Source: Mycteria americana (lineage: Eukaryota > Chordata > Aves > Ciconiiformes > Ciconiidae). From it: 64,000 bases of DNA. Numbering within the stretch: the first letter of the stretch is position 1; every line of letters starts with the position of its first letter. Below are positions 1 through 30,272 of this stretch, piece by piece. The position numbers and the translations under genes were made by a program. The stretch spans positions 55,676,001-55,740,000 of the forward strand of contig NC_134369.1 in NCBI RefSeq assembly GCF_035582795.1. Reading direction: 5' to 3'. The notes beneath the pieces are model-generated. The model saw nothing but the letters and a program-made list of their open reading frames with translations. It did not search any database and was not told where the DNA came from.

Positions 1-17614
<17,614 letters not shown>

Positions 17615-18095
17615 TCACTCGGGAGACAAAGGCGCGGAGCCCATGGCCCGCCGCCCCACTGCCCGCCGGGCGCTGCCTACAGGGGGAACAATGCGCGGCT
17701 CATCGCTCCCCCGCCCCCGCGCCGGGGGGAGACGCGGGGCCGGCTCGCCGCCGCTGCCGTCCCTCCTCCCGGCAGCAACAGGCCGGTCTTCCCCGCCGAG
17801 CTCACCCCGCAGCCGCCCGGCCCCCGCCGGCAGGAGGGGCTACCCGGGCAGGAGAGAGCCGCGCCGGGAGAGGGGGGCGGCCACCCGCGGCGAACTCCCC
17901 CGGGGCCGGGATCAGAGGCGCAAAGCTCCCGCGGGGCAGCTCCCAAAAAGTGGCACAGCCCCCCCCAGCCCCGCTCCGGCCGCCGCCGCGGCGCTACCTG
18001 CGGCAGGGCGCTCCCTTGCCCCGGCAATTAGACACGGGCCGCGCCGTGACGGGCACGGCCCGCCGCGAATGAGAGGCGCGCAGAGGGCCAGCGCC

Positions 18096-18139
18096 AGCCA
18101 ATGGGCGGCGCCGCTGAGCGGCCGCGGGGCGGGGGCGGG
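18096..18139. promoter_or_regulatory. CCAAT box and tandem GC boxes
   Basis: CCAAT in the context GCCAGCCAATGGGCGG is a good NF-Y site next to a GC box. Twenty-six bases further on, GGGGCGGGGGCGGG gives overlapping Sp/KLF sites. Clustering upstream of CCDC88C exon 1 suggests the core promoter. Function is inferred. Confidence 0.55.
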
Positions 18140-18550
18140 ACGCGGTGCGAAGCCGGGGCGAGCTGCCGGAGCTGGCGCTGGCCCTGGCGCGCGCTGCCCG
18201 CCTTGGTTTCGCCCGCCTGTTGCGCCTCCCGGGAGCGGCCGCCCCACCGCCGCGGCAGCGAGACCCCGCGGCCGAAAGTTTGCGGGAGGGGCGCCGGCGG
18301 CCTCTGTCCGCCGCCCTGCGGCCGGCCCCGGCGGGGCGCGGTGCCGCGGAGGCGGGAGCGGCCTCGCGCCCCCGTTTGAGCCCAGGTGGTGCGGGGCCCC
18401 GCAGCGAGGTTCGCCCGCGGCTCGGGCGGCCTTGGGACCGTGCCGTGGGCGGTTATACCTGCGCAGCCGCTCGGTCCGTTGCTCGGAGCTGCAAGGCGCC
18501 GTGCCCTCCGCCGCCGGGGAGCAAGGCAAGCGCAGACTGCTAACGCGCGG

Positions 18551-20640
18551 TTTTCAAGTTTCTGCTTCAAAAGCATGAAGCGAGCCGTAAAGCACTTCAG
18601 CAGGCAAGAACAGCTCTTTCAGGGATGCCTCAAAACGTGCAGCGTAAACCCCTTGCCTCAGCACAAAAACCTAAAAAGGAAAACTTTCAGAAAAAGGAGA
18701 GGCACAACCTGTTGCATGCACGTTTGAAATAAAACGCAACGAGGTGCAAACGCCGTTCCTCGTCGCCGCTTTCCAAATGCGCACTAGCGTTGCAGGTTTT
18801 GTTGCGGGCTAGCGGGGCCGTGGTTTATGGCGTAAGCCCTCCGCAGAGGGAGGCCGCGCCTTGGGCGCTGGTGCAGCTCCCGGCGCACGGGGTGCAGCTC
18901 CCGGCACACAGGGGGCAGCTCCCGGTGCACGGGGTGCGCGTCGGCGAGGGCGGCCCTGCCCGAGCGCGGGCAGCTGTGGCCGGCAGCCTGGCCACCGGGG
19001 CTATGAATTGCCTTCCTGGGGGGGCAGGGTTTAGTCTTATCTTCTGGACGGTTACTGCTTTATTTATCACAGTCTCAGGTTTTAAGGAAATACAGTTTAG
19101 TCATAAAGCTGAACCATTACATGCGTAGTCTTACGCAGCGAGGTTTCGTCTTACTAGGATTTGCGTTTGATAGTTTGCTCTGTTTTTCGCAGATGCAGTC
19201 TTTTATTTCTGGTATTTATCGGTCCTTGCATCAGCCGCTTCTTAAAGCATTTTGCCTATTTCTTCCTTGATCACACTGAACTCGCAAAATATATTTTTGG
19301 ATCTTACACAGTCAGGCAAATCGTATCTGAAATTCTGTTTATAATTAACCTCTTCCATACATGTTTTTGGAAAGGGAGGTGGGTATACGTGTCTGTGTAT
19401 CGGCTGAGGTAGGGACGTCTCTTGTTTCGCCTGAGGGACCCGAGCAGTTCGCAAGCGATCTATTACTAAATGCTAGGCACCGGTGTTCGTTGCGGTGGCC
19501 TGTTTGTCCCACTACAGAGCGGGTTTAATGATCTGCTTCATGAAGATCCGTGTTGTAGGCGGCCCGGTACGTATGGAGGACCCTGCACTTTCTGGTAGCG
19601 TCAGTCACCGATACACGAGTGAGGTCAGACTTTGTGTTTGCTAATAGCGCAGAAAGGGAAACTTCCCGCCATGTCAGGGAGTGCTGCGCTAAGCCCGGCT
19701 CCGTCTCCCTCCGAAGGTACCGCCTGTTCGCGCCGCCCGTGCTCACGGTGATCACCCCTTAGGTCAGCCCCGTCTGGGTTCTCATTACGGAAATCAGGAG
19801 TAGCCCAAGCGCGGGGTTTGCAGTTGGATGGATCCCATTATTACACAGGAATGGCCCTAAATTAGCTGGTGAACGTGCTATTTAAGGCGTGCGCTATATC
19901 TTTGATCCGCAAAGCTGTAGACCAAGGAAGGGTAACGCCTGGTTGCTAGCCAGACCTGGCCCGTGTGAACTGCCAACTGTTCCCAAGCCAGGACAGCCGT
20001 TCTGCTCTAAGTTTCTTGAGAGGATGTACCAGGAGGGTACAAATAGTTAAATCAACCCTTTATTGTGTGAGCCATGTAGTCTGAACCTGGGAAGAAGGAA
20101 GGTTTGCAAGGAAACCATCGGTTGTAGTTGGAAGGAAGGAGAAAGAGGTATGCTTTTGAGCATGACGGCTCCTGCTCGGGTGTGGAGAGAAAAAGAAGAA
20201 TGGTAAATAATTTCTCAACACTTCAGAGAGATGGACTGTAACTTCTTGAAGCCTTGTGATCTCCTGTTTTGTGAACAGATTTAATGAAATTTTTAAAGCT
20301 GTTACTGCAGCACTTACACCAGAGGACAGGTGTGTTAATCAACAGAGTCAAAACAAAAACAACTTAATACTCGAAAAATACATGATGCCCTTCAGAGCAG
20401 ACAGGATACAACTGCAAGAATACTTTCCTACTTTTCACAACTTACTTGGATGCCACGCCTCTACAAACTCCTGAAAGGAAGCAACAGTTGCATGGTCCGA
20501 TCTAGGTGTTGCTGGTAGCGAGATGACTGAGAGGCAGGGCGCGTCGTGGAGCACAGTTACAAAAACCAACTTCTCCAGGGGATGCTGTTAGGTGCCAAAT
20601 GCTCACACGTTATTCAAGGGTACTGCGCGGGCTACAGAAA
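18551..20640. other. Intergenic sequence upstream of CCDC88C
   Basis: No gene is recognised here. GC content falls after 18560 and rises again at about 18830-19030, where a short tandem repeat lies. The remainder, to 20640, is mixed-composition unique sequence with only short open frames. Confidence 0.6.
18872..18936. repeat. Short GC-rich minisatellite, three units of about 21-22 bp
   Basis: The unit is close to TGCAGCTCCCGGCGCACGGGG, repeated three times with a few substitutions and 1-bp length changes. Being one codon-multiple long in part, it gives a pseudo-repetitive reading frame (QLPAHG-like), which is not evidence of coding. It lies just outside the CCDC88C island. Confidence 0.8.
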
Positions 20641-20659
20641 GTATCCGGGCTCTAGCAGT

Positions 20660-20835
20660 AGTAACGCGGGGCCGGGGCTGGCCACGGGGCCGGCGCCTCC
20701 TCGGCCGCGGCGGGCGGGGCCCGGGCGCCCTCTGGCGGTCGCGGCCGGTGGCGCAGGCGGCGCGTCCCACCCGGGCCGGGGCGTCGGAGCCGAGGGCGGG
20801 AGCGGGGTGCTGCCTTCTCACCTCTGGTGCTGAAA
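20660..20835. promoter_or_regulatory. Small upstream CpG island
   Basis: About 175 bases with dense CpG and GC, isolated in ordinary sequence about 3.1 kb upstream of the CCDC88C start codon. It contains a CTCF-like motif. It could be a distal promoter, an enhancer or an insulator; no spliced product can be traced from it by eye. Confidence 0.6.
20725..20738 (-). promoter_or_regulatory. CTCF-like core motif
   Basis: On the minus strand the bases read CCGCCAGAGGGCGC, close to the established CTCF core CCNSCAGRGGGCGC. It lies within the small CpG island. Binding is inferred from the motif only. Confidence 0.55.
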
Positions 20836-21472
20836 GCAAAGCAACGCTAGAAAATAACATTACTCTTGTTTTGAAAGACGTACCACTGATGTAGTGTGTA
20901 AAATATCGGTGAACTCCTTCAACGCGTGTGACAAGGGGGAATCGAAGCGCCGCGAGGGTCTGCAGCCCTCAGCTGAAGCGCGAAGAGCTGAAAGACTGAG
21001 ACACATACTGAGAAATGCTAACCGTGAGTCTTTTGAAGTCCCCCAGTCTAACTGCTCTCTTGAGCCGCAGACTTCAAGCTGCAAGAGTGCTGCGTGTTGG
21101 TAAAACCCTGCTGACCTCGAGAGGAGCAAGACCAGGCTTGCCCCGGCATCCTGCAAAGTCCATCTCGAGTGCACAGAGCTCAGACTGCCTGCCTCGTGCA
21201 AAAAACACACCCTGGCTATTAGACCTCCAAACTGAGTATGTTGGTTTTTTTCTCCTCAGTAATTCTGTCTCATACCTGTCAGCCCCAGCTAGGTGTGTAT
21301 TGCTTCCTCTGTGTTCTCTCCAAACTGTGACTTAGCATTTGTAGTATGAGCACTTTTATTTACCCACCTTGTGTTTCACAAAATATGTAGCTTATAAAAC
21401 CGCACCTACCTACTACAGGTCAAGTTCTCATTTCTGGTGTACCCGAAGCTGCCGCCTTCCCACAGTAGACAG

Positions 21473-21538
21473 AATAAAATAAATGCCTGTGAATATGTCC
21501 AAGAAAATAAAATAAATGCCTCTGAATAAATCCAAGAA
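21473..21538. repeat. Tandem duplication, two 33-bp units
   Basis: Two adjacent AT-rich units each begin AATAAAATAAATGCCT and end TCCAAGAA. They differ at a few positions. Each carries AATAAA hexamers on the plus strand, without an associated transcript. Confidence 0.85.
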
Positions 21539-22418
21539 AGTTCAGATCCAGACATGTACATGTAATTGCATTTGGACATCATGCTTCTTAAAGAAATGAT
21601 GAAAATTCGTAGTATTTAATGTGATTTGCAAGAACTTTCTTTTCATACTATTTGCACACTGTCAGCTTTTAACTGAAACCATAATTATCAAAGAAGTAAG
21701 AAGCACCAGAACAATGATTTAAAACACATACAAAGGTACAAGCAGCTAGAGACACCAGGATGTTCAATGCCTCCGTTATCATGTGTATTTCTATAGCACT
21801 CTTCACAGCCACAAAGCACTCTACTCTCAGCAACACAGACCACAGAAGGAAATTTGTAAGCTCAAGCATTTCCAAATGTTCCTTTAGGCTGACTGTAAAT
21901 GGCATGATTCACCTCCCTCAGACTGTCCCCTAGCAACGATTACAACCATCAACAAAGCTCCACCATTCATCTGCTGTCTGAAGTGTAAGTTGCTGAGGGA
22001 TGGGAGTAACAGAATTCACGAAGTTACAATACAAGAGTTAAACTCATGGTAATCAGGAAAGGGCTTTTTCTCCTCCTTTGCTTGGGACTGTCGTTAAGCA
22101 GCTTTCTTGTAAATATGACTCTACTGTTCATCAACCAAATTCTCAGCTATGAAGTAAGTTTACTTTAAATAGACTCTGGAGCTGTAAACAACGGGTGCCA
22201 GGAAAAAAAGAAGGTGGCCAGAAGATAGCTTTGCTCCTCGTGAGGTCCGATTCTGAAATGCTGTTTTTAATATTGTTCATTTTGTTTGGACAAAGGTGGT
22301 ACAGAAATTGTGTTAGAGAAATTTGAATGAAAATAAAAAGAAACAAAACTATACGTGCTAGCAAAACACAAACAAAACCCCAGAAGTATTTGCTTATGTG
22401 CCTCAGATCAATCTGAAT

Positions 22419-22430
22419 GGGGGGGGGGGG
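22419..22430 (+). repeat. Poly-G run, 12 bases
   Basis: Twelve consecutive G bases. Such runs are length-variable and may carry sequencing error. Confidence 0.9.
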
Positions 22431-25400
22431 TGCTGGTGATTTACAGAGTCTCTGCAGCTGGTATCTGAAAGAAAACATTCAGAGAGAAACTCTCAGAAAA
22501 CCTAGTATTAACCTTTGATACAGGGCGGGATGTTCATTCAGTGCAGAAATTTAAGCCAGCTGCGTAGGCTCCTAACAAGATTCACATAATGCAAAATCTA
22601 AAATACAAGGAGAGGGAGTTTGGACAGAATATCTCATAAATGTCTGAGTCCACAGAAAATAAATACAAAGTCAAAACACAAGGCAAACAATAAAGTTAAT
22701 ACTGAGCAAAAGATATGGGGAGAAGATGAAGGGGCAGCAGTGGTTTATGGCTCTTTGCATGAACCTGAAAGCAAGGGATGAGTACTCGCATCCCAGGCAA
22801 ACACAGGAACGATGGCATAACCTCCTTGGCTTGAACCCTTCAGAGAAGCAGCAAGTGCCACAGCAGCAGAGGAATGCTCATGAGCCTGAAAGAAAAGAGA
22901 ATATATTCATTTAAGTTAGTCTCATAAGCTAAAGAGGTGCTAGAAACAAAGGCTGGTCGTGATGATCTAAAGCGGCGAGCTCGGGTACAGGAGTGTGGGA
23001 ACTACCTGTCCAGCAAACCAGGAAAGTTGTCATTTGAAGCAGCAGCAGAGGGGAAGGTGTCTTGTAAGTTTTAAAGGCACGATAGGGCCTGGTCTGTTGA
23101 GAAGGTGATTACTGAAGAGGCAAGGAGCAAAATAATTGTGTAAGGGCTTGGGGGACATAATCCAAAAGCTTGGGTTCTCATCAAGGCACAGAACATAACC
23201 GAGGCAGATGACTGCCATGTATGTTCCTCAGCCTCTCTCTCTTTGGCAGGAGGTAAAAGAAGAACTAGACCAGCAGAGTTAACTGGGAATCACGAGGTGA
23301 GTAGAAGAATCAATAGGACTACACTAGGGACTGTTACTGGCCACTCTGAAGGGAAAAAGGGAAGTATAGAAAGAAGTAAAATGTATCAACATCTTTTGGA
23401 TGGAACATCTTTTGATTATGTTAAAGATTTAATACTATCTTTACTTAATATAAATTCCTATCAGTCATCGCTAGCAAATGTCCTTATAAAAACAGAACGT
23501 GCTTTTGAAGATCCAACACTTTAGGGAATTGTTCATTCTTCAGACTGCTGTTCTAGCGTTTTAGTTATGCAAGAATGTATCAGTATCTGTATCGATGACA
23601 TTGGGGGCTAAGTAACAATAACAGGCAAGTACAACCAAAGATTTTATAAGCGGCTTTGGAAAGTCCTTAGGCTGGCTAGGGTTGAAGACAAGTGTAAATT
23701 CACATGCATGGAAAACACTCCAAGGAGAAGTTAACGAAGCCTTGGCAGGGAGGTAGGTGACAGTAGGACTGGGACCACCACCTCAGATACCTACCGAGAG
23801 CAGAGCCACTTCTTGGAACAGTGAACAACATGGGGAATGGGGAAATTAGTGTCCATGCTACCCGCTCAAGTAGCACCCCAAATGCACTTCTGTGTGCAAG
23901 AGTCAGACAGATGCGGGAAGAATTTTAAGAATTTGAGGAACTGGTGAAATTAAAGACTCCAGTTTTAAGGGGTTGTGACAGAAGGCACGAAACTAAGGTT
24001 GTCCAGTGATAACCCCAAAGAAGCAGTTAGAGATAGCTGTTTTACAAGAATATGGTAAAAATTGGTGATCAGTGGTTTATGTACCGTGCACTGATTTAAT
24101 CTGCTGAAACACTGAAGGTGGCTTTGATTCTAGTTGAATTATGTAAAAGCTTAATCTTATTTAGAGAAGGTCAATGCGAACAGAAACTGACTTTAAATCA
24201 CATGAGCTTGGCTCACTCTTAGAAGTGAGATTATTTTTCAATTACGGATGCTTGAGACAATTGTTATTTGCATTATAACACTGGTGTTTCACAAATGCTG
24301 TAGTGACTGTAAACTCACTGTAGAGCATACAAGGACTCTACTTTGGTGACACTACTGCTCAAAAGCCATTCTCTTCCTTGGCTATACACACCTCCTGCCT
24401 GTCCTCATACTCTGATGCAAGACCTGTAGGCAGATTATCAATCAGCATAACTCCATTTTCCCACTATTTGATGTAGTAGCTGGGGTGTCCAAAAAGCACG
24501 GAGAAGATCAGACACATGTTGTAGTGATTGCATTCACGACACTGTACGCACTGTCATATCTGGTCTACATCAGCCATCTAGCCATACTTTGCTAATATTT
24601 TACAATATTTTACAGGATACTGCAAGCTGCCAGACACATTTTTATATTAGCAGCCCCCTAAAACAGCCATAGCATATTATTACTGCAGTAGAGGAAGCCT
24701 TGATGCTCAGTGGGAAAGGTCTATCAACCAACCAGTTATTAAGAGGTGGGCAACGTTGCGATAGGGTAGACTACCTTTCAAATGTCCGGATAACGGCTAG
24801 AAATAGATGAGGTCACATATCTAGCTTGCAACGTTTCTCTAATTGCCAGGTATGGCTCTGGAGAAGGACAGGCAAGCTGAAGCTTGCTTTTACATTTGGA
24901 GCAGGTAACTTTAAGGACTCCCCAGAGATGTCCGTGAACTACAAATTCAATGGAATTTGTGGAATGAGATGCTTTACTGTTCTGGTGAGCAGTTTTATGC
25001 CCTCAGTTTTAATATCCTGAATGTGGCATCTCCTGTCTTGGGTGTCTTTTGGTATTCTGGATTTTAATAGCCATCACAGCTGTCTGTAGCTGGCTGTTTC
25101 CAGAGCTCTACAAGAGGCTTTCCAAGGGCACTCTGGCAACCGCCTGGCTTTCTTTGGCTAGTTTTTATTCATCACCAGTAGCCTGCTGATCCTTTCCGTA
25201 CAGAAAAAGGAGTTTATTTTCCACAGTCTACGGAAATTTGTCACTACACTTGCAGTACTCTAAGTAGACAGCCTTCATTCCTGAAATAATTGATCCCTTT
25301 AAAAGGATCCGTATATTTAGGCATGTATTTAATTTATTTTTCCTTAAAATGATGTCATTAACAGCAATCCTGAATTTGAGTAATATTGCTTCACTGTGAA

Positions 25401-26257
25401 GGTAAGTTGCAAGATGAACGAGATTTGTAAGAATCCATTGAGGCTTATGGCACACTGAAAATGGGAGTAATTCTAGTAATCTCGTTAGTGATGATATAAT
25501 CAAAATAAGCACACACACAAACCTCTGTGGAATTTCTGCTGTTGTTCTGATGTTTATGATAATAACAGAGAGATCTTGCAGTCTGTTACAAAGTTGTCAG
25601 CACGCGGCATAGGGACTAGCATAATTGTCCAGTGATACAAAGGTGATTTGTCTTTTGATGCAGATGCTGTAACTAGCTTGCTGTTCTCAGGTCTAGCATG
25701 CAAACTTAATGTTCTGGTTATTCCTAACTTTGCTAGCGACACCGGGAAAAGGTCTGTCCTATTCTTGGATATCAAAAGAAGATATGGCTGCAGGTATCAA
25801 AATGATTCACCTCTTGCAGCTGGGTAGCCAAAGACTGGCACCTTGCTTCTCCCTTACACTACTGCCATGCAAGTGGTCTCCCTCCCATCTTGACCTCTTT
25901 GAGTCTGTCTCAAAAGGTAGAAGAGCAATACAGTTATTAGGTGTCAAAAATACGGATATTTGGGCAGTGACTTGCGTAGAACTTGACCCAAGTTGTGCTC
26001 AGGGACGAGGCGCTGAAGTGCGTTCCCCGTAAAGCCATCGGGCACTTCATCCGGCACCTAGTGCTGCCAGGTTATGAGGTAGGAGTGTGTTTTTCCCAGG
26101 GGTTACAATCAAGCATCCTTACATTAGCAATAGGCTGCAAAAGACAGCTTACAGCTCCAAACTACGCAACTACCACAGCCATTTCCTTCAGCTATCGCAT
26201 CACATATGATGTAGCCACAGTCACATATCTCTCAGAGCTAAAGAGTTGTCAAGATAG

Positions 26258-26284
26258 ATTTGCATGCAAACATGTCATGCAAAT
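26258..26284. promoter_or_regulatory. Inverted pair of POU octamer motifs
   Basis: A perfect ATTTGCAT (26258-26265) and a perfect ATGCAAAT (26277-26284) face each other within 27 bp. The first overlaps a 12-bp palindrome, TTTGCATGCAAA (26259-26270). Octamers bind OCT1/OCT2-type POU factors. The site is 8.7 kb upstream of the CCDC88C start codon; enhancer function is inferred. Confidence 0.4.
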
Positions 26285-29200
26285 GTAGCTCGTCCCTACT
26301 ACAAAATTAACATGAATTACATACCATTCAATCAGGAAAGTTAAACATACTAAATGTGTGGAGTTCAGATCTTAGAGGCTTGAGTCTAGCTTAGGTCACT
26401 GGTGTCAGGCACCTCACTCTACAGGGAGGTCTTCTTTTGAATGTCCAAATATAGAAAGCTCATCTTACTCCCCAAACTGAGCAAGAGGAAAGTCCAAAGG
26501 TCAGCTCGTTGGGTACTCTAGAGGTTCCACCTCTTGTCCTGTTCAGTGAACAGTGAGGACTGTGGTGGTTCTCACTCTGCTGTGTAGAGCATCTGTATGG
26601 CCCTGATGGACAATTGTATCAAAAAATAAATCCCACAGCACAACGGGTCTAACAAAATACATGCATCTCCATACTTGGTTCCAAAGGAACACGTGCCCTA
26701 AAGATGAAATAGTGCCTATATGTTCAGATAAAGGTTATGGTGAGCCATGTAAACACTAAGAAAATTTGAAAGGTGCTTTATAAAGAGCACACGCATATAA
26801 AAACTTCTGAAGACAGACAACACCTTTATTACTCTGTTATTAGCTTTGGTACTTAGTTCTCCTGCCCATGACAAACAAACATTTACATCTTCCTTGTTTC
26901 TTACTGCAGGTAATCTAAACCTTGAAGAGGTAGAAGATTTATTTCCCTTTCGAGGCTAAACTCCAACATGCTAAAAGCTGTGCTCTGTTGTTGGTTTTAA
27001 TCAGCAGTTATTTCTTCAATAAGAATTGCAGCTTCCAGTTCTCCTGGCTAATCTACAAAACCCCGACTGATGGCAGCAGGGGACATCACTTCTGTTTTGG
27101 GGGAATCATGGAGGTTGGGGGAGCCATCAGAAGGAAACAAGCTTTTTTTCAGGGTAAGATGATCTAACTTAACACCATTTTCAGATGTGTAAAAGTAGAA
27201 GCAGAATGGAAATGTAGGGTTTTTTAAAGCTTCTCCCAAATGTTCATTGTTGTTAGCACAGACTCCTGTGAATCAGTTCATCAGGAGCTGCTTCCAGTTA
27301 CCTCCACATCCTTAGTCACAACACTGATCAAATCCCGCTGAAAGGTCAGATGAACAAATTGCACATCCCCGGTCACAGCTTCCTCCAGGGATCCTTGACC
27401 ATTCAGCACCAAGTCAGTGACAGAGTGAAGGTACAGTTGCACTGTCTCTGGCCTCACCAGAGGGATGGAAGACTGTACTGAACTCTGCAACCTAACAGCA
27501 TCAACCTCCTACCTGAACACCACAGCTGTCAAAAGGCCACTCAACATCAGCAGGTTTAAAATAAACCTTACTGAGGTAAGCACACTTTAAAATCAAATTT
27601 CCAAGATTTCAGCCAATAAAGTGTACATCTGAGATATAAAAGGACGGACTAGCCTCATCTGAAAGCTCAGGAGCATAATGTAAGGGCTCCAGTATGCACA
27701 TACTTCCAGAAGAAATGCTAACGAACAGTGATACATGCGACTACTCAATGCTTCTGAACCCCTTTAGGTGGGCAGCCCACATACACTATCTTTATGCATG
27801 TAATTTAAAGCTGCTTACAAGTGGAGTATCAAAATCAACGTTATTCAGCCCAAATCATCCCCAGTCTGTATTACAGATGCACATTTTGTGAGCATAATTC
27901 CACCCAATAATTTCCAGGTCTCAACCTAAACCACAAGCAGGTGTTCACACTGAGCCATTTCAGAGAAGTTCTGAGAGACAGGTACCTTACATCGCAGGGA
28001 GATGCGACAGGGCACAGCGAGGCTACCAGCACAGGTCTGAAATCACTGTAAGTCAGTAGCTGTTTCAATCATTTGCCAGTAGCATTCTACCTGCTTTTTT
28101 TTTTTTTTTAATATTCTCCACTGGCTTATATATTATTTTTACATTGTTCATAAATACAGTTGGCATACAGAAGACTACATCTCCCCCCTCCCTTTTTTAG
28201 ATTGCCTTTTTTCCAGCAGTCTGCAGGATTTAATTTCAGCTTTGAACAGTTTAATTAATTTCAACTTATATAAAAACCCACAAGATTTACACAATCCAAT
28301 TAATGTGATTGCAACTAGAGCAATATTAAATTGAGATACAAGCTCACCAGATAGCCAGCTACCTACAAAAATACAGTAAATTATGCCTCCCCCGCGTGAA
28401 TAACAGACTTTAAATTGTGGCTATGGTTGAAAGCAGGCATTACACATCCTTCCATAGAAGGTTTTGCTGTATCTGGAGCATGCCCACATGCCCTGCCTTC
28501 TTTCTGGACTGAACTATAAGCTGTATATACACACCTTCATTTCTTCTGGAGTCCAAAAAGAGAAAGCAGTAGGAGCAGGTGGAGAACACGCACACCGACA
28601 ACTTATCTTGAAAAACTTCAGTTGTTGGTAACTTCTCTTCTTTGAACGCTTGCCCGGTTTTACACTTACACTGTGGGTGAGCCCAAGCAGTAACCCATCT
28701 AGACTCCTACTATCACAACTTACCTGCAATAGGGCTCAATATCCTCAAGGCAGGGGAACTGCAGTACTAACACAGACAGCATTGCTCCAGGATGACTCTG
28801 CAGCTGTAAAATGGTTGATAAAGGTAAGGCTGAACTTCTGTGCCCACTCTACAGATGCCAGGAAACATAATTTAGCAAGGCAACCAATGTAACTTGTGCT
28901 GGGTTGAAAGGTAGCAAATTCCCTAATGGAGCCACAGCAGCAATATGAGAACAGACTCTTATCAGTTATCTAATTAAAGTTTCTGAAATTTGCAGAGATG
29001 TAAAAACACAGCCAAAACCAATCTGAACAGTTTCATCCTTGGTATGTTAAAAGGATTGTGCCTACTTGACACTTAATTCCATGAGAATGTGACTTCTCAT
29101 CTGGTCTATGAGATAGATCAACAGCCTCATCTTCTTTACCAAGTAGGTATATTACAGACAGGTACATTTTAGAAGCAACTTATCATTGGATACACCAGCT

Positions 29201-29455
29201 TTTAGATCCTTCTGCCCTCATGACATAGGAGATCTGTTTTTTGGTGATGTGCACTGTTACCTGAAAGCAGCCACCCTCTGCGTACGGTGGAAGAAAATCT
29301 GGAAATTAGCGTAAGGGTGCGCTTCCTTGGAGGACCAGGTACTCTATATACTTTTTTCTGGTATCCCCAGTGAACCTAGGCTCAAAGCTGGGAAGTGTAC
29401 ATCAGAGTAACCAGCATTAAGTCTTTCAACCACTGAAGGAATATAGGGACCTGTA

Positions 29456-30235
29456 TCACAGAATCACAGAATCATATAGGTTGGAAAAGACCTTCAAGAT
29501 CATCGAGTCCAACCATAAACCCAACACTGCCAAAACCACCACTACACCATGTCTCTAAGCACCTCATCCAAACGTCCTTTAAATACCTCCAGGGATGGCG
29601 ACTCAACCACTTCCCTGGGCAGCCTGTTCCAATGCTTGATAACCCTTTCAGTGAAGTAAAATTTCCTAATATCCAGTCTAAACCTCCCCTGGCGCAACTT
29701 GAGGCCATTTCCTCTTGTCCTATCACTTGTTACCTGGGAGAAGAGACCGACCCCCACCTCTCTACAACCTCCTTCCAGGCAGTTGTAGAGAGCGATAAGG
29801 TCTCCCCTCAGCCTCCTTTTCTCCAGGCTAAACAACCCCAGTTCCCTCAGCCGCTCCTCATAAGACTTCTGCTCCAGACCCTTCAGCAGCTTCGTTGCCC
29901 TTCTCTGGACACGCTCCAGCACCTCAATATCCCTCTTGTAGTGGGGGGCCCAAAACTGAACACAGTATTCGAGGTGCAGCCTCACCAGTGCCGAGTACAG
30001 GGGCACGATCACTTCCCTAGTCCTGCTGGCCACGCTATTTTTGATACAAGCCAGGATGCCATTGGCTTTCTTGGCCACCTGGGCACACTGCTGGCTCATA
30101 TTCAGCTGGCTGTCAACCAACACCCCCAGGTCCTTCTCTGCCAGGCAGCTTTCCAGCCACTCTTCCCCAAGCCTGTAGCGTTGCATGGGGTTGCTGTGGC
30201 CCAAGTGCAGGACCTTGCACTTGGCCTTAAAGTAC
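29456..30235 (-). mobile_element. CR1 non-LTR retrotransposon, 5'-truncated
   Basis: On the minus strand this is the 3' end of a CR1 LINE. The reading frame from about 30232 to the stop at 29542 is uninterrupted. It matches the C-terminal reverse-transcriptase and connection region of CR1 ORF2, with the landmarks [36 protein letters not shown] and [15 protein letters not shown] short 3' UTR follows and ends in imperfect octamers ATTCTGTG at 29458-29478, the CR1 signature in place of a poly-A tail. The endonuclease and catalytic RT motifs are absent, so it cannot move itself. The open frame suggests a fairly recent insertion. It lies between CCDC88C and PPP4R3A. Confidence 0.95.
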
Positions 30236-30272
30236 TGATGTTTCAGTACAGTAAACTGTACTGATGTTTCAG
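30232..30272. repeat. Direct repeat at the CR1 5' junction
   Basis: GTACTGATGTTTCAG occurs at 30232-30246 and again at 30258-30272, 26 bp apart. The first copy begins where CR1 similarity ends. It may be a small duplication made during 5' truncation of the element. Confidence 0.7.

Larger units (their letters stand above)
20836..29455. other. Intergenic sequence, no gene recognised
   Basis: This 8.6-kb stretch has only short open frames without recognisable domains. Notable local features are the 33-bp tandem duplication at 21473-21538, a G12 run at 22419-22430, inverted POU octamers at 26258-26284 and a reading frame of unknown origin at 27281-27490 (minus). Parts may be decayed transposons too old to place by eye. 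Confidence 0.55.

Noticed and set aside
23831..24000. ATGGGGAATGGGG-type start resembling the first codons of a retroviral gag gene
   Set aside because: The frame closes soon, and no gag or pol landmark or LTR is found around it.
29632..30264. 210-codon plus-strand frame
   Set aside because: It is the antisense shadow of the CR1 reverse-transcriptase frame.
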